From assembly GCA_021443825.1 (NCBI GenBank), contig JABUTE010000311.1, positions 1-12,014 on the forward strand: a stretch of DNA of 12,014 bases, given 5' to 3'. Each line of letters opens with the position of its first letter. Within the stretch, counting starts at the first letter, position 1. Shown here in pieces: positions 1-6,251 of the stretch. The translations under genes and the position numbers were made by a program. A model generated the notes under the pieces. That model saw nothing but the letters and a program-made list of their open reading frames with translations, had not been told where the DNA came from and made no database searches. This DNA is from Bacillota bacterium (GTDB lineage: Bacteria > Bacillota > Clostridia > Peptostreptococcales > Anaerovoracaceae).

Positions 1-694
1 CATTGCCGCTGTCTGCAGGCTCCGGGGCAGTGGCTGCCTTTGCCGGGGCTTCTTGCTGCTCTGTCTGCTGCGGCGCCGGGGAGGGCTGCACCGAGCTTTG
101 CGCTGCCCGGGGCTGCCAGGAGACCTGCTGCAGCGGCTGCACGGCCGGCTGGCGGTAGGGCTGCGGGCTCCAGGGCGAAACGGCAGGCTGCTGCATGGCC
201 GGCTGGCTGTAAGCGCTCCAGCTCTGCTGCATCCAGGGCTGCGGCATGGCGTTGATCGGCAGCATACCCAGAGGACTCATTCCTGCAGAAGCATAACCGG
301 GGCTGACGCCGCGTCCCGCACCGGTAGAGAAAGAGACCGGCATTCCGGATGCTCCGTCGACGGTGATGGAATCCAGCGCCCCCAGCGGCATCCCGTCGGG
401 AGAGCATGCCGAGATCTCGCCGAGAGTGGCGAAGGGCTCTCTTCCCGTGTAGATCAGCTCGCCCTGGGTATGGGGCTTATCGGGCCGGATCAGGGCGCAG
501 GCGGTGTTGATGGCGATGATCTCCGAAGGGGTAAAGAAATAGCCTGCAGGACCGCTGACCGAGGTCAGAAGGCCTGCCAGCTGAAAGCTGTCTCTTCGGA
601 ACAAGGGCGTAAAGGACGGTGAAAGAATGATGCCGGTATTTGCATCGATCACCGGCACGTTTCCGGTGTATCTGTCAAATGTTAGACTGTTCAT
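1..694 (-). CDS. Pro/Gln-rich protein of unknown function, 3' end outside window
   Basis: Open reading frame of 231 codons with no stop before the window edge, so the C terminus is missing. The start is the ATG at 694, preceded by AAAGGGG seven bases or less upstream; it overlaps the end of the upstream membrane-protein gene by 20 bases, which suggests co-transcription and translational coupling with the rnf operon. Residues 1-125 look like a compact folded domain of mixed beta character, with no signal peptide or membrane segment. From about residue 130 the chain turns low-complexity: Gly/Ser/Met-rich, then Pro/Gln/Trp-rich (about 150-210) with degenerate repeats of the type QPAMQQPAV / RQPAVQPLQQ, then Ala/Pro/Glu. 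I do not recognise the N-terminal domain. The Q/P-rich tail resembles disordered linkers or surface and coat-like proteins, but that is only a resemblance. Confidence 0.75.
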   Translation of the reverse strand, partial: MNSLTFDRYTGNVPVIDANTGIILSPSFTPLFRRDSFQLAGLLTSVSGPAGYFFTPSEIIAINTACALIRPDKPHTQGELIYTGREPFATLGEISACSPDGMPLGALDSITVDGASGMPVSFSTGAGRGVSPGYASAGMSPLGMLPINAMPQPWMQQSWSAYSQPAMQQPAVSPWSPQPYRQPAVQPLQQVSWQPRAAQSSVQPSPAPQQTEQQEAPAKAATAPEPADSGN

Positions 695-1196
695 TTTGTC
701 CCCTTTCGTTGCTGTTGGTCTGAATATGGTCAAAGCCGCGGCGCTTCATGTCTTCTTTCATGCGCAGGGCTGCTTCTTTTATCTGTTGGTCGTAGAGCTT
801 TTGGTTTTCGGCGGTCTGTGCGGCTTCGTGTTCCTGCAGGTTCTTCTGGCGCAGACGCTTTACCCGCTTACGCGTATCCCGCAGGATCTGAAGGCCCAGC
901 GCGATGCGGTTCAAGGCGAAGATGAGCAGCAGATTGATCACGATGCAGAAGATCGCCGTATAGAGCAGAAGATCTGCTTTTGTGGTCTGCAGCTTCACCC
1001 CGAAGATCACAGGATGCACCCGCAGATAACCGACGATCAGGCGGATGCATTCATTGAAATGATACAGGGCACCCAACTGAAAGGCGGTGCATATGAGCCA
1101 TGGCAGAAGGGGCTGACGTCCCCGTATCACAGGAAACAGGATGACTGCGATCAGGTAGACTGCTGTGATGCCAAGCAGGATTTTCGGTTCGGGCAT
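675..1196 (-). CDS. Small membrane protein with C-terminal coiled coil, unknown function, in rnf operon
   Basis: 173 residues. The ATG at 1196 has AAGGAGA eight bases upstream and lies 39 bases after the rnfB stop. Three hydrophobic segments are visible, at about residues 5-24, 30-46 and 76-97. They are followed by a highly charged Arg/Lys/Glu/Gln-rich stretch, about 104-152, that should form a long helix or coiled coil, and a polar Asn/Gln-rich tail. There are no Cys clusters or flavin motifs, so it is unlikely to carry electrons itself. Its place directly after rnfB, on the same strand and closely spaced, suggests it is expressed with the Rnf complex. An assembly or accessory role would be inference from context alone. 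I do not recognise the family. Confidence 0.8.
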   Translation of the reverse strand: MPEPKILLGITAVYLIAVILFPVIRGRQPLLPWLICTAFQLGALYHFNECIRLIVGYLRVHPVIFGVKLQTTKADLLLYTAIFCIVINLLLIFALNRIALGLQILRDTRKRVKRLRQKNLQEHEAAQTAENQKLYDQQIKEAALRMKEDMKRRGFDHIQTNSNERGQNEQSNI

Positions 1197-1235
1197 GGAA
1201 ATCTCTCCTTGTATGGTGTCAGTAGAGGGCAGTTC

Positions 1236-1868
1236 TTAAAGCGTTCGGAGCACGTCGGTCGGGCAGACCTGGGCGCACCTGCCGCAGTAGGTGCAAAGGC
1301 TTCGGTCGATCACGGGAAGATTTTTTTCAAAGGTAATGGCATTTTCGGGGCAGACGGAGGCACATTCACCGCAGGCGGTGCAGCCGGCCTTGCAGACGCT
1401 TCCTGGCAGCTTGTCTTTCATGGAGGCATTGCAACCGGTATAAAGAACGCGATCCCGGTCGGTGACGCTGATCAGGCCCCTTGGGCAGACGGTGGTGCAC
1501 CAGCCGCAGCCGTTGCAAAGGCTTCGGTCGATCACGGCCAGCCCCTCGCGGATGGAGATGGCATGCTGCGGGCAGGCAGCCGCGCAGTCGCCTCCGCCCA
1601 GGCACGAAAAGCTGCAGGCATACGGTCCGCTGAAGAAGCGGATCTTTGCGGCGCAGCCGGAGGGTCCCTGGTAATCCAGCACATCGGGGTTGACTGCCCG
1701 GATGCCGGAGCAGGCGACCACCGCCGTATAGGCTGCGGGATCCTCCTTCGGAGCGGCTGCAGGTTCTTCTTTATTCGTTCCCGAAAACAGGGGAACGAGG
1801 ATGGAGAGGATGCTGACCGCAAGCCCCAGAGCCAGCGCCAGCAGAAGTGCGTAGAAAAACGGTTCCAT
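1236..1868 (-). CDS. rnfB: Rnf complex subunit B, variant lacking the N-terminal 4Fe-4S domain
   Basis: RnfB is the multi-cluster Fe-S subunit that takes electrons from ferredoxin and feeds the Rnf membrane part. The 210-residue protein has one N-terminal membrane helix (about 5-29) and a short Pro/Ala/Glu linker. The conserved RnfB core follows: C53, C72, then C85/C89/C95/C99, CNGCGWC (118-124) with C128, C146 and C159, CTACGEC (163-169) with C173, and CTYCGRC (192-198) with C202. That is enough for at least four [4Fe-4S] clusters in two ferredoxin-like units. The usual domain with a CGxCGxxGC motif (Fe-S family PF04060) between the helix and the VVAC motif is absent: only about 22 residues separate them. 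The ATG at 1868 has AAAGGAG seven bases upstream, overlapping the rnfA stop. Length is well below the roughly 260-330 residues usual in clostridia. Confidence 0.92.
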   Translation of the reverse strand: MEPFFYALLLALALGLAVSILSILVPLFSGTNKEEPAAAPKEDPAAYTAVVACSGIRAVNPDVLDYQGPSGCAAKIRFFSGPYACSFSCLGGGDCAAACPQHAISIREGLAVIDRSLCNGCGWCTTVCPRGLISVTDRDRVLYTGCNASMKDKLPGSVCKAGCTACGECASVCPENAITFEKNLPVIDRSLCTYCGRCAQVCPTDVLRTL

Positions 1869-1880
1869 CGAAAACTCCTT

Positions 1881-2477
1881 TTACATGCCCATACCGAACA
1901 GACCCTCGATCAGACCGCTGAAGCCCATGAACACCAGCGCCAGGATGGCGGCTGCGATCATGGAGGATGCCGGGCCGCGGAAGCTTTCCGGAATATCGCT
2001 GTACAAAAGCTTCATGCGGATGCAGCGGAAAAGAAACATGGCCAGGCAGAAGGCGAGGCCGGTTCCCAGCGCGTAGGCCATGGAATCTGCAAAGCTGTTG
2101 CCATCGGTCAGATTCTCCGACAGGACGGAAAGGATCGCTCCGTTGGCTGCGGTGAGGGGCAGATAGATGCCCAGCTCGCTGCGCAGCGCAGGCCATCTGC
2201 TTGAGAACAGAAGCTCTTCTGCCTGCACCAGTCCCGCGACCACCAGCACCGTGGAAATGGTTTCCAGATAATGGAGCTGGAAGGGCTCGATCACATAATA
2301 ATGGATGGGCCAGATGATCGCCTGGGCCGTCAGGGTGGTAAACAGCACCGTCAGCGACATGGCAGCCGCCGACCGGTCAGAGCCGGAGGCCCCGATCAGG
2401 GGACAGACGCTTTCGCTTTTGATCAGCACGGCATTATTTACCAATATGGCAGAGATCAGGATCATAGACAGGTTCAT
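1881..2477 (-). CDS. rnfA: Rnf complex membrane subunit A, one cluster Cys replaced by Gly
   Basis: RnfA and RnfE are homologous six-helix membrane proteins that hold a [2Fe-2S] cluster between them and form the ion-translocating core. This 198-residue protein has the family features: LVNNAVL (12-18), SVCPLIGAS (23-31), LGIYLPL (102-108), DIPESFRG (161-168) and FMGFSGL (183-189). C25 is present. The second conserved Cys of the family (LPLITTNCAVLG in typical RnfA) is Gly113 here, in LPLTAANGAILS. The ATG at 2477 is chosen over an upstream in-frame ATG at 2510 because the protein then begins MNLSMILIS as in the family, and AAAAGGAGG sits nine bases upstream. The start overlaps the rnfE stop as ATGA. 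Confidence 0.93.
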   Translation of the reverse strand: MNLSMILISAILVNNAVLIKSESVCPLIGASGSDRSAAAMSLTVLFTTLTAQAIIWPIHYYVIEPFQLHYLETISTVLVVAGLVQAEELLFSSRWPALRSELGIYLPLTAANGAILSVLSENLTDGNSFADSMAYALGTGLAFCLAMFLFRCIRMKLLYSDIPESFRGPASSMIAAAILALVFMGFSGLIEGLFGMGM

Positions 2478-3157
2478 CTTGTGCAGCCTCCTTTTCCGAC
2501 CCGGGGGCAATGAGGCGACGCGGGGCAGCTGCTGCAGATGGCATTCTGCGAGACAGGCTTGCTCAGGCTGAGCAGCTTTTTGAGAAGGGCCATCAGGATG
2601 CCGATGACGAACAGACCGCCGGGCACCATGATAAACAGGGGTACGGGATCCAGGTTGGTCGACAGCACCCGAAGTCCCAGCAGGGTGCCGGAGCCCAGGA
2701 TCTCGCGCAGCATGGCTGTTGCCAGCAGGGCTGCCAGATAGCCGCAGCCGCAGCCGAAGCCATCCACCGCGGAATTGACGATGCTGTTGCGGCAGGCGAA
2801 GATCTCGCCCCGGCCCAGGATGATGCAGTTGGCGGTGATCAGGGGAAGGTAATCGCTCAGCGACTGGTCCATCGAAGGCAGGTATGCCTTGCTCAGCAGC
2901 TGCCCGACGGTGACGAAGGTGGCGATGATCAGCATGCTGCAGGGAATGCGCACCTGCGCCGGGATCACTCGCTTTAAGGCCGACAGGAACACGTTGGTGC
3001 AGACCAGGGTAAAGAGCACCGTAAGCCCCGCCCAGAAGGCATCCGCTGTCTTGGAGGTCATGGAAAGGGCTGAGCAGATGCCCAGCGCCGAGATCAGCAG
3101 CGGGTTTTCGTACAGCAATCCGTTAAGAAATATCTCGCGTTTACTTTTTCTGTTCAT
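2474..3157 (-). CDS. rnfE: Rnf complex membrane subunit E with Cys-rich C-terminal tail
   Basis: Integral membrane partner of RnfA in the Rnf ferredoxin:NAD+ oxidoreductase. The 227-residue protein shows the family pattern: YENPLLISALGIC (16-28), VRIPCSMLIIATFVT (69-83), YLPLITANCIILGRGE (103-118), VDGFG (131-135) and LREILGSG (150-157). Both expected cluster ligands are present, C28 and C111, although the Pro that usually follows the first Cys is Ser. After the last helix (about 172-195) there is a tail with C208, C211, C217 and C225, resembling a small metal-binding knuckle. The ATG at 3157 has AAGGAAG about eight bases upstream, and the gene overlaps the end of rnfG by 17 bases and the start of rnfA by four. 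Confidence 0.94.
   Translation of the reverse strand: MNRKSKREIFLNGLLYENPLLISALGICSALSMTSKTADAFWAGLTVLFTLVCTNVFLSALKRVIPAQVRIPCSMLIIATFVTVGQLLSKAYLPSMDQSLSDYLPLITANCIILGRGEIFACRNSIVNSAVDGFGCGCGYLAALLATAMLREILGSGTLLGLRVLSTNLDPVPLFIMVPGGLFVIGILMALLKKLLSLSKPVSQNAICSSCPASPHCPRVGKGGCTR
2487..2495 (-). promoter_or_regulatory. Ribosome binding site deciding the rnfA start
   Basis: On the minus strand this reads AAAAGGAGG within the last codons of rnfE, nine bases before the ATG at 2477. It supports the internal start over the longer reading from 2510. Confidence 0.8.
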
Positions 3158-3725
3158 AGAGTTTTGCTTCCTTTTCGCTGTCGATCAGCTCCTGCACCTG
3201 CATGAAGGAGAGGCTGACGCAGTTGAAAACGGCTTCGGAGGTATAGGAGGCGCCGCTGACGGCTTCGATGTAGGTGGAATTCAGCTTGCCCTTATAAGAG
3301 CTGACGGAGGATGCCCCCCTGTACTGATCCAGATAGTCCTGCTTTGTCAGCTTTGTGCCGATGCCCGCCGTTTCGGCGCTCACATCGGTGACTTTTACGC
3401 TGGTGATCTTGCCGCTTTGATCGATGCCTGTCATGACGGTGACCCAGCCCTGATAGCCTCTTGCCTGCGCGGTAATGATCCAGCCGGTCTTGTTATCTGC
3501 TTTGTAGATCTCGGTGACGCCCTGCACCAGGTCGCAGTCGTCCACTTTTGTAAAGCTGTCTGCATCGGGCAGCAGCTCCAGGCGCAGTTCATTGGCTTTT
3601 GCCTGTTCGTTTTGCGTGATCCGTTCTTCCGTTACCTGAAAGCACAGGGTGACCACCATGCAGGCGACCAGGCAAAGGGTGCAGGTGACGATGATGGAGG
3701 AAGCGGCATTTTTAACACCGTTCAT
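3141..3725 (-). CDS. rnfG: Rnf complex flavoprotein subunit G
   Basis: RnfG is a membrane-anchored extracytoplasmic protein with covalently bound FMN that carries electrons within the complex. The 194-residue protein has one N-terminal membrane helix (about 9-30) followed by the FMN-binding domain: RGYQGWVTVMTGID (89-102), GKITSVKV (105-112), ETAGIGTKLT (118-127) and SGASYT (157-162). Thr162 fits the Thr of the S-G-A-[ST]-x-T attachment motif known from RnfG and NqrC. Start choice: an in-frame reading extends to 3770, and ATGs occur at 3734 and 3725. AAAGGAGG lies only one base from the first ATG but ten from the second, so 3725 is preferred. It begins two bases beyond the rnfD stop. Confidence 0.95.
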   Translation of the reverse strand: MNGVKNAASSIIVTCTLCLVACMVVTLCFQVTEERITQNEQAKANELRLELLPDADSFTKVDDCDLVQGVTEIYKADNKTGWIITAQARGYQGWVTVMTGIDQSGKITSVKVTDVSAETAGIGTKLTKQDYLDQYRGASSVSSYKGKLNSTYIEAVSGASYTSEAVFNCVSLSFMQVQELIDSEKEAKLYEQKK

Positions 3726-3727
3726 GA

Positions 3728-4723
3728 TCAGCATTCCTCCTTTCCGTTGAACCAGGAGCGCTGCCGCCAATTGACGGTGACCCGCTCAAGGAAGGGGGTG
3801 AGGATGTTCATCAGCAGCAGAGCCGGCGTAACGCCGTCCGGAAAGATGGTAAACAGCCGCAGCGATATGGTCAGAACGCCCAGCAGAATGCCGTAGATCA
3901 GCTTGCCCGACCGGGTGATGGGGCTGGTAGCCGGGTCGGTAGCCATAAAGAAGGCTGCCAGCACCAGGCCGCCGGCGCATACATGAAACACCGGATCGAA
4001 GCCGCGCAGCAGGGCCGTTGCCATCGCCGACAGGATATAGGCGGCCGGAATGATGGGCGAGATGACCTTGCGCACGCACAGATAGATGCCGCCCAGCAGC
4101 AGGGCCAGGGTGCAGATCTCACCCATGGAGCCGGAAATGCGGCCCAGGAACATCTCCAGGTTGGACGGAACCATGCGCGCATTGCTGAACAGCGCCAGCG
4201 GGGTGGGACCGGTCACCGTATCGACGGCCGAAAAGACGGCTTTGCCGCCGCCTGCCGTAATGAGCACATCGCTCATCTTCAGGGTGAGGGGAAACCGGTT
4301 CATATATTCGGAGGCACCGAAGAAGAGGACCGTTCGGCCCAGCAATGCCGGGTTGACGAAGTTCTGCCCCAGTCCTCCGAAGAGCTGCTTGGCGATGATG
4401 ATGGCGCAAAAGGCTGCCAGGATCACATAGCGGTAGGGAATATTGGCGGGAAGCCCCATTGCCAGGATCATGCCGGTAACGGCAGCGCTCCAGTCGCCGA
4501 TGGTGGCGCTTCTTCCGACCATCCGTCGGTAGATCCATTCCAGGCTGACGCAGGAGGTGACAGAAACGGCCGTCACCAGAAGGGCGCGCAGCCCGAAGAT
4601 ATAGATGGCCCAAAGCTGGGCAGGCATGAGGGCGAGCACCACGCTGCGCATCAGCGTGGCTGTATCGGTCCTTGCAAAGATGTGAGGAGACGGGGAAACC
4701 GTCAGGCTTTTTCGGTTGGTCAT
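3728..4723 (-). CDS. rnfD: Rnf complex membrane flavoprotein subunit D
   Basis: RnfD is a multi-helix membrane protein with covalent FMN, homologous to NqrB, and part of the ion-pumping core. The 331-residue protein has the family landmarks SPSPHI (10-15), KQLFGGLGQNFVNPALLGR (112-130), VDTVTGPTPLALF (167-179) and FMATDPATSPIT (259-270), with about eight to ten hydrophobic segments. Thr174 in TGPT is the likely FMN-attachment residue; the motif is more often TGAT or SGAT, so Pro replaces Ala here. The open frame extends to 4891 over rnfC, but the family match begins at the ATG at 4723, two bases after the rnfC stop, with GGAGA about 13 bases upstream. Confidence 0.95.
   Translation of the reverse strand: MTNRKSLTVSPSPHIFARTDTATLMRSVVLALMPAQLWAIYIFGLRALLVTAVSVTSCVSLEWIYRRMVGRSATIGDWSAAVTGMILAMGLPANIPYRYVILAAFCAIIIAKQLFGGLGQNFVNPALLGRTVLFFGASEYMNRFPLTLKMSDVLITAGGGKAVFSAVDTVTGPTPLALFSNARMVPSNLEMFLGRISGSMGEICTLALLLGGIYLCVRKVISPIIPAAYILSAMATALLRGFDPVFHVCAGGLVLAAFFMATDPATSPITRSGKLIYGILLGVLTISLRLFTIFPDGVTPALLLMNILTPFLERVTVNWRQRSWFNGKEEC
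3736..3743 (-). promoter_or_regulatory. Ribosome binding site deciding the rnfG start
   Basis: On the minus strand this reads AAAGGAGG, a near-perfect Shine-Dalgarno sequence inside the 3' end of rnfD. It lies ten bases from the ATG at 3725 and one base from the ATG at 3734, which makes 3725 the workable start. Confidence 0.8.
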
Positions 4724-4725
4724 AA

Positions 4726-6045
4726 TCAGCGGTCGTTCTCCATTGGTTTGCCGGCGGCAACCGTTTCCTTTGCCATGGTAAGGGCATCCGAAAGGGGCTT
4801 GCGGGCCGGGCATCCGTAGCTGCAGCAGCCGCAGCCGATGCAGGCGAGGATATGATTCTTTTCCAGGCTCTTCAGATCCTTTTGCAGCCATTGCTTATAC
4901 AGCATGGTGGGCACCAGCCCCGCAGGGCAGTTTTCCATGCATCTTCCGCAGTTGATGCAGGCGGTCTCTTTGTTCAGATCGCTGCGGTTTTCGGAAAAGA
5001 AGAGCAGTGCGTTGTTTGTTTTGATGACGGAAAGCTCTGCGGAGGGCAGGGCGGTTCCGGTCATGGGGCCTCCGGCAATGAGCTTGCGAAGAGGCTTCTT
5101 TTCGCCGGCGCAGAACGCCAGCACATCGGCGATGGAGGTTCCGACGGGAACCTCTACGTTCATTGGCATTTTGACGGCGTCTCCGTCGACGGTGACGGTG
5201 CGGCTGACCAGCGGCATGCCGGTCATCAGGTAGTGCTGCAGCTTCAGCACCGTGGTGCTGTTAGAGACCAGAAAGCCCTGATCGGCCGGCAGATTTCCGG
5301 GAAGGATCCTGACATGGGCCGCCTCGCGGATCACCATGGTCTCTTCCCCTGCGGGAAACTGCCTTGGCAGAAGGGCTACCGAGATGCCGCTAAGCTCTGC
5401 GGTCACGGAGCGGTAAAGCTCGGCCGTTTCTTTTTTATCTGCGCCGATGGCGATGATGCATTTTTCGATGGCAAGCCATTTCATGATGGCGGCGCTGCCG
5501 GCGATGATATCGCGAACATAGACCGTCATGTTGGTGTGATCGGATGTTACAAAGGGCTCGCATTCGGCCCCGTTGACGATCAGGGTGTGCAGCGGAGTCT
5601 TTTTTGATGCGGCATACTTGCGCTCGGTGGGAAACCCGGCGCCGCCCAGGCCTACCAGCCCGCAGCTTCGGACTGCCTGCAGAAAATCGGCGCGGCTGTT
5701 GATCACCGGGGGCTGCACAGTGTCTGCGACGGTCTGTCTTCCGTCGGTCTCGATCACCACATGGATATCGTTTTGCTCCTGCTGGGAGGGGCCTCGCTCG
5801 ATGGAGATGACGGTGCCTGACACGCTGCTGTGCACCGGCGCTGCCATGGCGCTTTTGCTGTCGCCGATCAGCTGGCCGACACAGACCCGGTCGCCGCTGC
5901 GGACCACCGGCCGGCAGCCGGCCTGCCCGCCCTGGGTCATGGGAATGCGCACCACCGAGGGAAGGGTGATGGGCATGACCTGCGAGCCTGCAGTGTTTTT
6001 AAAGCTGTTTATAAAAATTCCTTTATGCGGTTTGAATAAGGACAT
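4726..6045 (-). CDS. rnfC: Rnf complex NADH-binding Fe-S subunit C
   Basis: RnfC is the peripheral subunit where NAD+ is reduced by electrons from the complex. The 439-residue protein has an N-terminal barrel-sandwich region (APVHSSVSGTV, about 69-79) and the nucleotide/flavin motifs GLGGAGFPT (about 132-140) and NGAECEP (about 158-164), as in the NuoF-like fold. It ends with two [4Fe-4S] motifs, CINCGRCMENCP (from about 363) and CIGCGCCSYGCP (from about 402). It lacks the long repetitive C-terminal extension of many proteobacterial RnfC proteins. The frame is open to a TTG at 6066, but the ATG at 6045 gives the family-like MSLFKPHKG start; its Shine-Dalgarno sequence is weak. It is the first gene of the operon, next to the divergent promoter region. 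Confidence 0.95.
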   Translation of the reverse strand: MSLFKPHKGIFINSFKNTAGSQVMPITLPSVVRIPMTQGGQAGCRPVVRSGDRVCVGQLIGDSKSAMAAPVHSSVSGTVISIERGPSQQEQNDIHVVIETDGRQTVADTVQPPVINSRADFLQAVRSCGLVGLGGAGFPTERKYAASKKTPLHTLIVNGAECEPFVTSDHTNMTVYVRDIIAGSAAIMKWLAIEKCIIAIGADKKETAELYRSVTAELSGISVALLPRQFPAGEETMVIREAAHVRILPGNLPADQGFLVSNSTTVLKLQHYLMTGMPLVSRTVTVDGDAVKMPMNVEVPVGTSIADVLAFCAGEKKPLRKLIAGGPMTGTALPSAELSVIKTNNALLFFSENRSDLNKETACINCGRCMENCPAGLVPTMLYKQWLQKDLKSLEKNHILACIGCGCCSYGCPARKPLSDALTMAKETVAAGKPMENDR

Positions 6046-6073
6046 AGATCCGTTTCTTTCTGTCAAAAAGTAA

Positions 6074-6093
6074 ATGATAATTCAAATTATCAT
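6074..6093. promoter_or_regulatory. Perfect 9-2-9 palindrome, candidate operator of the rnf operon
   Basis: The sequence is ATGATAATT, two spacer bases (CA), AATTATCAT: a perfect 9-base inverted repeat. It overlaps the proposed -10 box of the rnf promoter and reaches past the likely transcription start, the classic position for a repressor site. It resembles Fur-family boxes (core TGATAAT-N-ATTATCA), but the half-site spacing differs, so the regulator is uncertain. It does not match the Rex consensus TTGTTAA-N4-TTAACAA. Iron control of this Fe-S-rich operon would be plausible but is inference. Confidence 0.55.
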
Positions 6094-6117
6094 ATAATAA
6101 TTAGAGGAAAAAGTAAA
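6089..6117 (-). promoter_or_regulatory. Sigma-A-type promoter for the rnf operon
   Basis: On the minus strand: -35 TTTACT (6117-6112), a 17-base spacer, and -10 TATGAT (6094-6089). Transcription would start near 6082, giving a leader of about 37 bases before the rnfC ATG at 6045. Its -10 lies within the palindrome at 6074-6093, and a short inverted repeat AGTAA-AGAC-TTACT (6112-6125) overlaps the -35. Confidence 0.6.
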
Positions 6118-6150
6118 GACTTACTATGTTATTATAAGCAGCGGCAAATA

Positions 6151-6179
6151 TTGCATACCCTTGTGAAGTCTGCTATAAT
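6151..6179 (+). promoter_or_regulatory. Sigma-A-type promoter for the acyl-CoA synthetase gene
   Basis: TTGCAT (6151-6156), exactly 17 bases, then TATAAT (6174-6179) preceded by TG one base away (extended -10). This is close to consensus. Transcription would start near 6186, leaving a leader of about 65 bases before the ATG at 6252. It lies back to back with the rnf promoter, the two being separated by 33 bases. Confidence 0.75.
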
Positions 6180-6251
6180 CAAGCAAGCTCAGTTCTATGG
6201 GCTTTTTGATTTTGCGGTTTTTAAAGTAAACAACAAGAAGAGAAGAACGGT

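Noticed and set aside
139..222. Imperfect direct DNA repeats in the left-edge gene
   Set aside because: They reflect the Pro/Gln-rich protein repeats and not a mobile or regulatory element.
53..622. 189-codon open frame on the plus strand
   Set aside because: It is opposite the Pro/Gln-rich gene, which has a ribosome binding site and operon context. The plus-strand product is Arg/Gly-rich and looks like a shadow.
627..2204. 525-codon open frame on the plus strand
   Set aside because: It lies opposite rnfB, rnfA and the 173-residue gene, which have clear family motifs and ribosome binding sites. Its product is low-complexity with no domain; it is an antisense by-product of GC-rich codons.
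6185..6204. AAGCTC / GGGCTT hairpin followed by T-rich sequence, possible leader attenuator
   Set aside because: It would lie at the very 5' end of the predicted transcript, has a 6-base stem including a G-T pair and a broken T run. Too weak to call as a terminator or riboswitch.
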